Of a stretch of 64,000 bases of DNA, positions 45,231 through 54,628 are shown piece after piece. Every line of letters starts with the position of its first letter. Position 1 is the first letter of the stretch. A program made the translations under genes and the position numbers. The stretch lies in contig CANJUR010000012.1 in assembly GCA_947477565.1 (NCBI GenBank), positions 1 through 64,000 of the forward strand, in the 5' to 3' direction. A model generated the notes under the pieces. That model was not told the DNA's origin. It did not search any database and saw only the letters and a list, made by a program, of their open reading frames with translations. Source of the stretch: Deltaproteobacteria bacterium. Its GTDB lineage: Bacteria > Myxococcota_A > Polyangia > Polyangiales > Ga0077539.

Positions 45231-47813
45231 ATGTCCGCATCGACGCTCACCGTCGGAACAATTCTCGCTGGGCAATACGTCGTTGCCTCCCGCGCTCCAG
45301 TGTCCAATGCCCCAGAGGCGTGGTGCGCTTCCATGGTCGGCAACGATCAGGCCGTGATGGTGCTGTACTACCCGGGCACCCTGTACCAACCGCGCTCGCT
45401 GCAGCGCATCGTGACCGAGGGCGCCGACCTCCGCGAACTGCGTCACCCGCGAGTGGGCGCCCTGATCGACCTTGCGGCCGAACCACAGGGCGGCGTCTAC
45501 GCCGTGACGCCCTGGTACGGCGACGACACCCTCGAGCGACGCCTCGAGCGCACCGGGAGTCACTCCCTCCACGTCGCCGCAGCGCTCATCTCCGACGTGC
45601 TCATGGCCCTCGCGGTGCTGCATTCGCGCCGCCTCGTGCACCGCGCGGTGTCGCCTCGGGACATCACCCTCTTCATCGCCGAAGACGGTCGGCTGCGCGC
45701 GCGTCTTCTCCCCGGTGGGCAACTCGCGGAGTTTGCGCGCGAGGGCGATCTGCGCGCTGGGACGCACCCCGTCCCGGACCCGATCGCGTCGGAGTACGCT
45801 GCGCCGGAGCAGTGGGCCGGCGGCGATGCCACCGCGGAGAGCGACGTCTGGGCGGCAGGCGTGATGTTTCACCGACTCGCCGCCGGGGTGATGCCGTACG
45901 AGGGCGACGACGACGCCCGGCGTGAGGCGGCCCGTTACGGCACCGTACGCCTCGCCCAATCCCTGCCGCCGTCGGTGCTCGAGGTGCTGCAACGTGCGCT
46001 CGACCCGCGCCCCGGGGGCCGCTACACCGACGCTGAGGCCATGCGCATCGCGTTGGAGTCCGCCGTCGCTGACGCCGCGCCGCTGGGTTCGCCCGTGCCG
46101 CCTCGTTGGGTCTCGTCGCTTCCGCCGGTGGCGACGCCCGCTGACGACTTCGACCTCGACGACCTCGTCGCCGATCTCATCCGCCCATCGTCCGACGTCC
46201 CCGTCTTGGTCTCCAGCCCGCCTCCCGCGGCCATCGGTGTCTCGCCGACCTCGGACTCCTTTCCCGCGAGTACCGGCGCCGCCTTCGATCTCGACAGCCT
46301 CGGTCCGCCCCCTGCGGGCGAGGTTGCACCGCCGCCGGTCGCCTCGGGTTCCGGCATCGATCCCACGGTGACAGCGATCGCGTGGCGTGACTCCGAGATG
46401 CACACCGCCCTTGAGGCGACCTCCGTCGATCGCACGAACGTCAAGCGGCCGATGAGGCCGAGGGGCCTCAGCGTGGCGGCGGCATTGGCGCTTGTTTTGC
46501 CGGTCTCGGCAGGATTCGGCTATGTCGGTTGGCGGTCGTTGCGAGGCCCGGCGACGCCGCCCCGAATCGAGCATGTACGGCCTCTTGAGCCCGAGCCATT
46601 GCACCCCGTTCGCGCGATGCCTGACGGCGCTGTGGGTGTAGGCAGCAACGGGACGAGCGGCTGGAGTCCGCAGAGCGAGGCGCAGTCGCCGGCGGAGTTC
46701 GGGGAGCAGTTTCACATCGCGTTGCCCGCGCACCTCGACGCGAGGGCGACGCAGGCGTTTGTGTCTCACCTGACGACGACGTCGGCCCTCGGGGCTGCGC
46801 ACCCGCGCGGTTTCGCGAGTTGCGTCGAAGGCAAGGTCTTCCTGCATCGCGGCGGAGTGACAGCTCCCCTCGTCGAGGCCGACGTTCCGGCGCGCTGCGA
46901 CAGCCAGGACATCGCGCTGGTGCCGGACCTCGATGGCGACGGCGCAGCGGATGTCGTCGCGGTGGACCGACAGCGCAGCGCGCTCCTCGTGGTGGGATCG
47001 CGGCACGCGACGGTTCTTCGGCGCATCAGCCTGCCTGGGGCCTGGGGCCTGGCGGGGCCGTTGATGCTCCCGGTGCGCGGTCGCACGGAGCCCGGCGTGG
47101 TGGCCTTCGTATCTACCGAGTCTGGCACCCCGACGCTCATGGCGGTCGGGCTGAGGAGCGGCCGCATTGCGTGGAGGCTGCCCGCACCGTTGCGTCCGGC
47201 GGAGCCCAGAGACTTTGGCCTGGTGATGACCGGCGATCTCGATGGTGACGCCGTCGATGACGTGGCCATGGGTATGTCGCGTGACGGTCGGCGCTGCGTG
47301 GCCTTGCTCTCCGGTGCGACCGGGGTGCCCCGTTGGGAAGCGGATTTCTGTCTTCCGGGGGGCGCCACGCAGACGGTCAGCGCAGGGCCTGACCTCGATG
47401 GCGACGACGAGCCCGATTTGCTGGTCGCTTCGGCGCTGGACGGGCGGCTACGGCTCGTGTCCGGTCGCTCCGGACGCGAACTCACCGCGGTGACGGCGTT
47501 CGGTAACGAACCCACGTCGGGCTTCGGCTCGGGCGCCCTCTACACGCCCGACCTCGCACGCGATGGGTACCCCGACATCGCGGTCGCGCGGGCGACGGTG
47601 CCGGACGCCACGCTGGAAATCTACTCCGCCAACGATGGCCACCGACTCGGGAGCTTCCCGCTGCACGGCGCCGTCGGAACAGTGGTCGAGGCAAGCCAGG
47701 TGCGGATACAGTTTGCCCGGGATTTCCTATATCCAGGCAGCGTCTCGTTGCTGGTGGCCTCGCCTGTGGGAGTGTTCGTGATCGGGGCGGCACCCAGGCC
47801 GGAGGGGGTCTGA
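45231..47813 (+). CDS. membrane pseudokinase with FG-GAP propeller-like outer domain
   Basis: Residues about 8-285 follow a Ser/Thr kinase fold, but catalysis is lost: the catalytic loop reads VHRAVSPRDI (137-144, HRD Asp to Ala), the beta-3 lysine is absent (VMVLYYPGT) and no DFG is found, while APEQWAGGD and SDVWAAGVMFHRL are kept. An acidic Pro-rich linker leads to one membrane helix (about 413-436). The outer part has four FG-GAP-type repeats (DLDGDGAADVVA, DLDGDAVDDVAM, DLDGDDEPDLLV, ARDGYPDIAV), suggesting a calcium-binding propeller. I chose ATG 45231, where the conserved part begins, over an ORF start at 45123 overlapping the divergent gene. It could relay an outer signal to the neighbouring active kinase. 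Confidence 0.85.
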   Translation: MSASTLTVGTILAGQYVVASRAPVSNAPEAWCASMVGNDQAVMVLYYPGTLYQPRSLQRIVTEGADLRELRHPRVGALIDLAAEPQGGVYAVTPWYGDDTLERRLERTGSHSLHVAAALISDVLMALAVLHSRRLVHRAVSPRDITLFIAEDGRLRARLLPGGQLAEFAREGDLRAGTHPVPDPIASEYAAPEQWAGGDATAESDVWAAGVMFHRLAAGVMPYEGDDDARREAARYGTVRLAQSLPPSVLEVLQRALDPRPGGRYTDAEAMRIALESAVADAAPLGSPVPPRWVSSLPPVATPADDFDLDDLVADLIRPSSDVPVLVSSPPPAAIGVSPTSDSFPASTGAAFDLDSLGPPPAGEVAPPPVASGSGIDPTVTAIAWRDSEMHTALEATSVDRTNVKRPMRPRGLSVAAALALVLPVSAGFGYVGWRSLRGPATPPRIEHVRPLEPEPLHPVRAMPDGAVGVGSNGTSGWSPQSEAQSPAEFGEQFHIALPAHLDARATQAFVSHLTTTSALGAAHPRGFASCVEGKVFLHRGGVTAPLVEADVPARCDSQDIALVPDLDGDGAADVVAVDRQRSALLVVGSRHATVLRRISLPGAWGLAGPLMLPVRGRTEPGVVAFVSTESGTPTLMAVGLRSGRIAWRLPAPLRPAEPRDFGLVMTGDLDGDAVDDVAMGMSRDGRRCVALLSGATGVPRWEADFCLPGGATQTVSAGPDLDGDDEPDLLVASALDGRLRLVSGRSGRELTAVTAFGNEPTSGFGSGALYTPDLARDGYPDIAVARATVPDATLEIYSANDGHRLGSFPLHGAVGTVVEASQVRIQFARDFLYPGSVSLLVASPVGVFVIGAAPRPEGV

Positions 47814-48048
47814 GAGGTTGAGCGGCGATGGGTTTCTTGCGGCGCGGGCCTGTGCTAAACGGCAACAGAACGTGGTGAGGTCGCGCGGGTGACCGACGGT
47901 GCCCTGTAGAAGGCTATCGGTCGCGCGCAAGGGTCAGAGCCACGGAGAGTGCCATTGCGTCCATCACGCGTGGAAAAATGAGGGGCTCGGGCGCAGTGAC
48001 GCCGCGGAGCACCTCCCACGCGGAGACCGTTGAACTGGAGCGAAGTCG

Positions 48049-51000
48049 GTGACGAATCTCGGTCCGAAGTACCCGAAGTTGGAAGAGGGCGACGAGTTGA
48101 CGCGCGACGAGGATTTCGGGGTCGACGACCCGCCGAACTCGCACGACGACGATGGTGACGACGGGGACGCGCTGCCCGAGATTCCTCGGGGCGACGAGCC
48201 CCAGGACGCTGGGGTGCTGCCGCAAACGCCGGCGACGCTGGCGATCGCGCGCATGAGCGAGCGTCTCCTGTCGCGGACCGTTGGTATGAACGCCTACCAG
48301 AAGGGCCGCGGCTATGCTCGCCGTGGGCACGTGCTGGAGTCGTCCATCGATGGCTGGGCCGCGGTGGGCCGCGTGCACGGCCGCGCTGCGGAGCCGTACG
48401 TGGTGCGCGTTGAGGTGTCTGAACTCGGGACGTTCACGTCCGCGTGCAGTTGCCCCGCGTGGCGTGGACCCGAGCGGCACTGCAAGCACGTCGCGGCGCT
48501 GCTCGTAGCGCTGCGCGACCGTATGAAGCCGATGCGCGAGGCCGCGATGCAGCAGGCTGCGCAGGTCGCGCAGGCGCAGCAGCAGACCCGCGAGGAGGTC
48601 GATCGCCGCAAGGTGAAGGGCCGTCGCCCGCACCGCAGCGAGACCGAGCACCCGCGCGAGGTGGTGGTTCTCGATCGGGGCGGATCACGTCTGGTCGGGG
48701 CTGCGGCACCGACGATGTCTTCGCTCCCGACCGCGCCGGGCACCGTGGTTTCTGGCGAGAGCCGGATGAACTGGCAGGTGTGGCTCCCGGCGAGCGATCC
48801 GCGCCGCGCGCCGGAGTTTGAGTATCGGCTGCAATTGCGGCCGATGGCGATCGCGGTGACGGCCTTCAACGCGGAGGCGCGCACTGCGATGACGCCGGAA
48901 GCGGGGCTTGAGGCGCTCGGTCCGTCGATGAGCCCTCACCGTTCGATTCTGCGGGTGCTCTCGCGCAACGCTCGTGGCGCGCGACAGGCCGCGGTGGAGC
49001 TCCGAGGTGAAGATGCGGCGGAGCTCCTGACGCTTCTTCGTGGTCGCCGGGTGCTCATCGAGCCGACGCTGATGGAGTTGCGCTTCGTTGACGATCCGCT
49101 CGTGCCGAAGATGGAGCTTGAGTCCGCCGGAGCGTCCAGCGTGCGCGCGAAGGTGATCTTCGAGCGCAAGAGCGATGGTCGGAAGTACGGCGGCGGTCAG
49201 GGGCTCTGGTTTGAGGGAACCCCGACCTGGCAGGTCGATACGGTGCAAGGGATTGCCCGCACGGTGGCCGACAGCGTGACGCCCGCGTGGCTGGAGCGGC
49301 TCTCTCGCGCGCCGATGATCGTGCATCCGATCGAAGACCTCGCTCGGCTCCTCGGCGAGATCGTCCCGAAGGTGGCGCTCGCCCTGGGCACCGATCTCCC
49401 GGACCTCTCAACAGTGGCAACGCTCATCGACATCACGCCGACGTTCGTGCTGCGCGCGGAGGGTGACCTGAGCAAGGTGCGAGCGACCCTGCGCGCCTGC
49501 TACGGCGACGTGGAACTCGACGTCCCTCCGGCAGACCTGCCGCCTCCGCTCGCGATCGTTCCGCCGCCGAAGACCATCTCGGATGACGACGCGTACTGGG
49601 CGAAGCCGCGGGTGATTCGCCGGGACATCGGAGCCGAACGCATGGCCGCCGATCGCCTCTTCGAACTCGGCCTCGGGCTGCCAGACGGGCACGCGGGGTG
49701 GTTCGAGGCGAGCGGCGACACGGCGGTGTCGTTCTGGATGGAGGGCGTCGGATCGCTGCCCGACGACTGGGACCGTTTCATCCCCGATGACCTGATGCAC
49801 GTGCAGGTGCGGGATACGCCCATCACCCCGCGGGCGCGCGTCGGATCGGGCGTGGACTGGCTCTCCCTCGACGTGGAGTTCGTGAGCGAGGGCAGCAAGG
49901 TCAACGAAGAAGACCTGCGTCGCGCGCTGCTCGAGGGCCGTCGATTGGTTCGCCTCGAGGACGGCACGTTTGCGCCCGTTTCGCGCGAGCAGGTCGAAGA
50001 GGTTCTGCTGCGCATGGCGGAGATCTTCGCGCAGGGTCGGCAGCACATTCCGCTCTCTCAGGCCGGGCGGGTGCAAGACCTCTTGCGGCTCCTGCCGGGC
50101 GCGCGCATCGAGCCCGCGGCGAAGGATCTCCTCGCGCGACTCGCCGATCACGGGATGGTCGAGCAGGTGCCGCAGCCGAAGTCACTGCACGCCACGATGC
50201 GGCCCTACCAGGCCGAGGGCTTCTCCTGGCTGGTGTTTCTGCACCGAGCGAAGACCGGCGGGGTGCTGGCCGATGACATGGGTCTCGGCAAGACGCTCCA
50301 GACGCTGGCGCTGCTGGCGTGGCTGAAGGAAGACCATCTGCGTGGGCCGGAAGTGCCTACGACGCCGGTCGTCGAGGGCGACGGAGCGAAGCCGGTGAAG
50401 GGCAAGAAGGTCGTCGCCAAGAAGGCGAAGGCCGTGGAGCCCGAACCGGAGCCAGCGAAGGCCGTGAAGCCGAAGAAGGCCACGAAGAAGGTCGTTGAAG
50501 AGGCCGCTCCGGTGGCCGTGGTGAAGGTTCCGCCGAAGCGCGCGCCGCTGACCCTCGTGGTGGCGCCGACGTCGGTGGTCACCAACTGGCTTCGCGAGGT
50601 CACTCGCTTCGCTCCGACGCTGCGCGCAGTCGCGTGGACCGGGCCCGATCGCGAGAAGCGGTTGCATGAACTCGATCACGCGGACGTGGTCATCACGAGC
50701 TATGCGCTGCTGCGCCGGGACGAGGAGTTTCTGCAGCGGTACGAGTTCGCCTACGCGATTCTCGACGAGGCGCAGAACATCAAGAATCCGCTCTCCGCAA
50801 CGGCGCGCGCGGCCAAGCGGTTGCGCTCGCAGCGTCGGCTCGCCCTCACCGGCACGCCGATCGAGAACCGCCTCTCGGAGATCTGGTCGATCTTCGACTT
50901 CCTCTCCCCGGGGATGCTCGGCGACCTCGCGACCTTCGAGGAACGCTACGCCCGCCCCATCGATCGTGGCGACGTCGAGGCCATCCGCCGACTGCGCGGA

Positions 51001-51807
51001 GTGATTCGCCCGCTGGTGCTCCGCCGCACCAAGAGCGAGGTCGCCAAGGATCTCCCCGCGCGCATCGTCGTCGAGCGCGAGGTGGAGCTCCCGGTGCCGC
51101 AACGCGCGCTCTACCAGCAGGTGCTCGGGCAAGTGCGCGCCAACGTGTTCGGCGAAATCGATCGCGTCGGCATTGGCAAGAGCCAGATCATGATTCTTGC
51201 GGGCCTCACGCGGCTCCGGCAGGCGTCGTGCGATCCGCGGCTCTTGAAGCTCCCCGGGGACTTCAAGGACGAGGACGCCGGCAAGCTCGAGGCGCTCCGG
51301 GAGATCATCCAGGAGGCGATCCAGTCGGGGCACCGCACGCTGGTGTTCTCGCAGTTCGTCGAGATGCTCTCGCTCATCCGCAAGGCGCTCGAGCGCGACG
51401 GGGTCGCCTACGAATACCTCGACGGCTCCACCAAGGACCGTCAGGACAAGGTCGATCACTTCAACCGCAACGAGTCGGTGCCGGTGTTCCTGATCTCGCT
51501 CAAGGCGGGCGGTTCTGGGCTCAACCTCACGGGCGCTGACACCGTGGTCCACTTCGACCCGTGGTGGAACCCCGCGGTGGAAGACCAGGCCACGGACCGC
51601 GCGCACCGCATCGGGCAGACCCGCGTGGTCACCGCGTATCGGCTCATCGCGCGCTCGACCATCGAGGAGAAGATCATGCAACTCGGTGCGAAGAAGCGGG
51701 AGCTTGTCTCCAGCGTGCTCGGCGCCGACGACAACGTGAGCCTGAAGGGCCTCACCCGCGCCGACGTCGAGATGCTCTTCTCGGAAGAGGGTCCTGCGGG
51801 CGAATGA
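48049..51807 (+). CDS. SWIM zinc-finger SNF2-family helicase
   Basis: An acidic N-terminus (1-60) is followed by a SWIM finger (Cys133, Cys135, Cys145, His147 in SACSCPAW...RHCKHVAAL) and a long unassigned segment. The SNF2 ATPase spans about 715-1230: motif I DDMGLGKTLQTLALL, motif Ia VVAPTSVVTNW, motif II DEAQNIKN, III ALTGTPIENR, and the second lobe VLRRTKSEVAKDLP, VFSQFVEML, LISLKAGGSGLNLTGAD and DRAHRIGQTR. A Lys/Ala/Pro-rich insertion (about 785-830, repeated KKA/KPK) sits between motifs I and Ia and may bind DNA or RNA. GTG 48049 has GGAG upstream. These enzymes remodel nucleoprotein complexes. It overlaps the next gene by 4 bases. Confidence 0.93.
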   Translation: MTNLGPKYPKLEEGDELTRDEDFGVDDPPNSHDDDGDDGDALPEIPRGDEPQDAGVLPQTPATLAIARMSERLLSRTVGMNAYQKGRGYARRGHVLESSIDGWAAVGRVHGRAAEPYVVRVEVSELGTFTSACSCPAWRGPERHCKHVAALLVALRDRMKPMREAAMQQAAQVAQAQQQTREEVDRRKVKGRRPHRSETEHPREVVVLDRGGSRLVGAAAPTMSSLPTAPGTVVSGESRMNWQVWLPASDPRRAPEFEYRLQLRPMAIAVTAFNAEARTAMTPEAGLEALGPSMSPHRSILRVLSRNARGARQAAVELRGEDAAELLTLLRGRRVLIEPTLMELRFVDDPLVPKMELESAGASSVRAKVIFERKSDGRKYGGGQGLWFEGTPTWQVDTVQGIARTVADSVTPAWLERLSRAPMIVHPIEDLARLLGEIVPKVALALGTDLPDLSTVATLIDITPTFVLRAEGDLSKVRATLRACYGDVELDVPPADLPPPLAIVPPPKTISDDDAYWAKPRVIRRDIGAERMAADRLFELGLGLPDGHAGWFEASGDTAVSFWMEGVGSLPDDWDRFIPDDLMHVQVRDTPITPRARVGSGVDWLSLDVEFVSEGSKVNEEDLRRALLEGRRLVRLEDGTFAPVSREQVEEVLLRMAEIFAQGRQHIPLSQAGRVQDLLRLLPGARIEPAAKDLLARLADHGMVEQVPQPKSLHATMRPYQAEGFSWLVFLHRAKTGGVLADDMGLGKTLQTLALLAWLKEDHLRGPEVPTTPVVEGDGAKPVKGKKVVAKKAKAVEPEPEPAKAVKPKKATKKVVEEAAPVAVVKVPPKRAPLTLVVAPTSVVTNWLREVTRFAPTLRAVAWTGPDREKRLHELDHADVVITSYALLRRDEEFLQRYEFAYAILDEAQNIKNPLSATARAAKRLRSQRRLALTGTPIENRLSEIWSIFDFLSPGMLGDLATFEERYARPIDRGDVEAIRRLRGVIRPLVLRRTKSEVAKDLPARIVVEREVELPVPQRALYQQVLGQVRANVFGEIDRVGIGKSQIMILAGLTRLRQASCDPRLLKLPGDFKDEDAGKLEALREIIQEAIQSGHRTLVFSQFVEMLSLIRKALERDGVAYEYLDGSTKDRQDKVDHFNRNESVPVFLISLKAGGSGLNLTGADTVVHFDPWWNPAVEDQATDRAHRIGQTRVVTAYRLIARSTIEEKIMQLGAKKRELVSSVLGADDNVSLKGLTRADVEMLFSEEGPAGE

Positions 51808-52262
51808 GCGGAGCGGATCCCGACGTGGGTCCGCTGCCGCCGTGCGGCCTCTACCGCACCACCGCCGCGCTGGGAGACATTCCCAGCGGGCGTCTCGTCT
51901 CCTTCCACAACCACGGCGACCACCGCCCCGGAGTCTTCCTTCCCACCGGCTGGATCCACCATCGGGCGCAGTTTTCTAGCGTCGGCGTGGCGATCCCTTC
52001 GCCGGGCTGGTCGCGCACCCTCGACGCGCTCGCGCCGGAGGGCGTCTATCGGGTTCGCGAGTCGTTTTTCTGCTGCGAGCGGCAGTGTCGGAGCTTCGAC
52101 CGCGACCTGCTCGTGCAACTTGCCTATACGCCCGAGGCGGCGCCCGTGGTGCTGGTGTTCATCGCCCGAGATGGCGCGCTGGTGCTGCCTGCGCAGGGCA
52201 ATCTGGTGGACCGTGCGACCGTTGCGCGGCTCAGTCCGGTACAAGTATCCGGGTGGACCTGA
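51804..52262 (+). CDS. small conserved-looking hypothetical coupled to the SNF2 gene
   Basis: The ATG overlaps the SNF2 stop (ATGA), and the frame reads through to 52262 (152 residues), overlapping the receptor start by 10 bases. The sequence is compact and beta-rich: FHNHGDHRPGVFLPTGWIHH, VYRVRESFFCCERQCRSF and PVVLVFIARDGALVLPA. Paired cysteines (FCCERQC) could bind a metal. No family is recognised. Tight coupling implies a product acting with the helicase, but the downstream receptor overlap makes the functional grouping ambiguous. Confidence 0.65.
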   Translation: MSGADPDVGPLPPCGLYRTTAALGDIPSGRLVSFHNHGDHRPGVFLPTGWIHHRAQFSSVGVAIPSPGWSRTLDALAPEGVYRVRESFFCCERQCRSFDRDLLVQLAYTPEAAPVVLVFIARDGALVLPAQGNLVDRATVARLSPVQVSGWT

Positions 52263-54628
52263 CCTCTCGCCGCGCGCTGTTTGTCGCGATCTCTGCGCTG
52301 GCCACGCCATCCATCGCCCGGGCGGTCGATCACGCGCCGCGGCTGGTGTCCGCCCCGGAAGTTGCGCTCCCGGATGACGACTCAATCCCCGCGGGTTCGG
52401 CGGTGCGGCTTGAGTTTACTGTCGATGCTGCCGGGCGCGTTCGCGACGCTGCCGTCATCGAGAGCCTCCGACCCGACCTCGACGCCCTGGTGTTGGAGGC
52501 TGCGCCGCGCATGGTCTTCGAGCCCGCGGAGCAGGGTGGCCGCGCCATGCCCGCGCGCATGCGCTTCCGCTTCCGGCTGCGGGCGCCCGCGCGCTCCGTG
52601 ATCCCCCACAACCCCTACGAGGGAAATACCGCGAGCCTGCTGGTCACTCCGGTCGTCACTCCGGTCGTCACTCCGGTCGTCACGCCGGATTCTGGTGAGG
52701 CCACTGTTCGTTCGCGGCGTCAGTCCGGTGCCGCAACGACGTTTAGCCTCCGCGGCGAGGAGCTCACCACCGTCCCCGGAACGCTCGGCGAACCCACGCG
52801 TGTCGTCGCTTCAATGCCCGGTGTGGCGCGAACCCCGTTCGGTCTCGGGTTCTTCGTCGTTCGTGGTGCTGCGTTCGAGAACACGGGCTTCTTCATCGAC
52901 GGCTTCCCGGTGCCGCTGCTCTATCATTTCGGCGCCGGGCCCGCGGTGATCTCCTCGCGCCTCGTCGGTCAACTCGACTTCTTCCCCGGCGGCTATCCGC
53001 TCCAATACGGGCGCTTCTCCGCGGGTGTGATCTCCCTCGAGACGCGGCCGCCTCCGGCCGAGCGGCCCTTCCTGGAGTTTAGCGTCGATGTGTTGCGCGC
53101 GAGCGCCATCGCCGTGGTGCCCTTCGACCACGGTCGCGGCTCCGTCGCCTTCGCGGTGCGTCGCAGCTACCTCGAACTCATCGTCCCGCTCTTCATCGAC
53201 GGCGTATCGCTTCAGTACACCGACTACCAACTGCGGGCGGACTACCGCTTCAACGCGCACAGCAAGTTGTCCCTCTTCGTCTTCGGCTCCAACGACACCT
53301 TCTCCCGCTCCGCAGCATCCGGCGTCGGACAGACCGCCGCGGAGCAGAGTTCCGATCTCGTCTACACCTTCCATCGCATCATCTCGCGCTGGGACTACGC
53401 CCTCCCCAACCACGCGCAACTCACCCTCGCGGGCACCGTCGGCGTGGACGACACGAACTTCACCAACCAGATCCCCGGCCAGCAAAACCAGTCCTTCGCC
53501 TCGAACGGATTCATCCTCGGCGAGCGCGCGACGTTGCGCGTCCCGACGGGACCGCACCTCACCACCAGCATCGGCCTCGATGCCCTCACGATCCTCTTCA
53601 ACGCCGACCTCCAGGTGCCGCTGCCGGACAACATCGGCAGCGTGCCGCCGCCTGCGTTTGACCCGGCGATTCTCGCCTTCGCGCCGCGGCTGACGCAGTT
53701 GAGCGTCGCGGGCTGGTTCGAGGAGGTGCTGCGCGCCGGCCCGGTGGAGTTCACCGCCGGCCTGCGCATCGATCGGCTGAAGTACGCCCTCGTCGAGACC
53801 ACCGTGGTCGATCCGCGCGCGGTGCTGCGCGTGCGATTGAGCGAGCGCGTGGTGGCCACCGCGGCCTCGGGGTTCTTCCACCAGGCGCCGCCCTTCTTCA
53901 ACCTGGTGCCCGGCGTGCGCAACCCGACGCTTCGACCGCAGCGCTCGTGGCAGACCTCCGCGGGCGTCGAGATCAACCTCCCTGGCAGCATCGAGACTCG
54001 CTTCACCGGCTACTACTCCCGAATGTACCGGCTGATTCGCAACTCCAGCGACGTCATCAGCACGCCCAACGGGCCACAGCGCGTCCCCATCGTCGATGAC
54101 GGCGACGGCCGCGCGTACGGCCTCGAGGTGCTGATCCGACGGCGTCTCGACCGCGGTGTGTACGGCTGGGTCTCGTACACGCTCTCGCGCAGCGAGCGGT
54201 ACGTCGGTGACGGCACCGTGGTGCCCTTCAACTTCGACCAGACGCACGTGCTCAACCTCGCGCTCTCCTGGGAGATCAACCCCCACTGGCGCCTCGGCGG
54301 TCGCTTTCAACTTGCCACCGGAACCCCCCGGCGGCTCGTCACCGGCGCCTTCTACGACGCCGACCTCGATCGGTACCGTGCGCTTTACCCGCCGCGCGCT
54401 GCGGATGGTTCGGACACCGAGCGGCTGCCCGTCTATCACCAGATGGACGTGCGCGTGGACTACCGCTTTCGCTGGGGCCCGTGGCGCATGTCGGCGTACC
54501 TCGACGTGATCAACGTCTACTACGCGCAAAACACCGAGAACTGGCTCTACCAGTACGACTTCGCGGCGCGCACGGCCTTCCCCGGGCTGCCCATCCTTCC
54601 GGCGCTCGGGCTCACGGGGGAATACTGA
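52253..54628 (+). CDS. TonB-dependent receptor with N-terminal TonB-like domain
   Basis: GTG 52253 opens a signal peptide (RALFVAISALATPSIARA). Residues about 35-115 resemble a TonB C-terminal domain (AVRLEFTVDAAGRVRDAAV, MVFEPAEQGG, MRFRFRL). A VTP-rich linker encoded by a 12-base repeat follows, then the plug (SMPGVARTPFGLGFFVVRGA, LVGQLDFFPGGYPLQYGRFS) and a beta barrel ending in FPGLPILPALGLTGEY. A TonB-like module fused to a receptor is seen in other Myxococcota. It imports an unknown substrate; the lipoprotein gene that follows (TGATG overlap) is a likely accessory. Confidence 0.85.
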   Translation: MDLTSRRALFVAISALATPSIARAVDHAPRLVSAPEVALPDDDSIPAGSAVRLEFTVDAAGRVRDAAVIESLRPDLDALVLEAAPRMVFEPAEQGGRAMPARMRFRFRLRAPARSVIPHNPYEGNTASLLVTPVVTPVVTPVVTPDSGEATVRSRRQSGAATTFSLRGEELTTVPGTLGEPTRVVASMPGVARTPFGLGFFVVRGAAFENTGFFIDGFPVPLLYHFGAGPAVISSRLVGQLDFFPGGYPLQYGRFSAGVISLETRPPPAERPFLEFSVDVLRASAIAVVPFDHGRGSVAFAVRRSYLELIVPLFIDGVSLQYTDYQLRADYRFNAHSKLSLFVFGSNDTFSRSAASGVGQTAAEQSSDLVYTFHRIISRWDYALPNHAQLTLAGTVGVDDTNFTNQIPGQQNQSFASNGFILGERATLRVPTGPHLTTSIGLDALTILFNADLQVPLPDNIGSVPPPAFDPAILAFAPRLTQLSVAGWFEEVLRAGPVEFTAGLRIDRLKYALVETTVVDPRAVLRVRLSERVVATAASGFFHQAPPFFNLVPGVRNPTLRPQRSWQTSAGVEINLPGSIETRFTGYYSRMYRLIRNSSDVISTPNGPQRVPIVDDGDGRAYGLEVLIRRRLDRGVYGWVSYTLSRSERYVGDGTVVPFNFDQTHVLNLALSWEINPHWRLGGRFQLATGTPRRLVTGAFYDADLDRYRALYPPRAADGSDTERLPVYHQMDVRVDYRFRWGPWRMSAYLDVINVYYAQNTENWLYQYDFAARTAFPGLPILPALGLTGEY
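52643..52688 (+). repeat. 12-bp direct repeat in the receptor linker
   Basis: The unit GTCACTCCGGTC occurs three times without change and then partially (ending at 52688), encoding VTPV units of the linker between the TonB-like and plug domains. Confidence 0.85.

Noticed and set aside
44757-47006. 749-codon minus-strand ORF
   Set aside because: Overlaps the kinase gene in a different frame and is antisense to the pseudokinase; no domain is recognisable.
52811-54529. 572-codon minus-strand ORF
   Set aside because: Antisense to the TonB receptor barrel; composition typical of a shadow frame.
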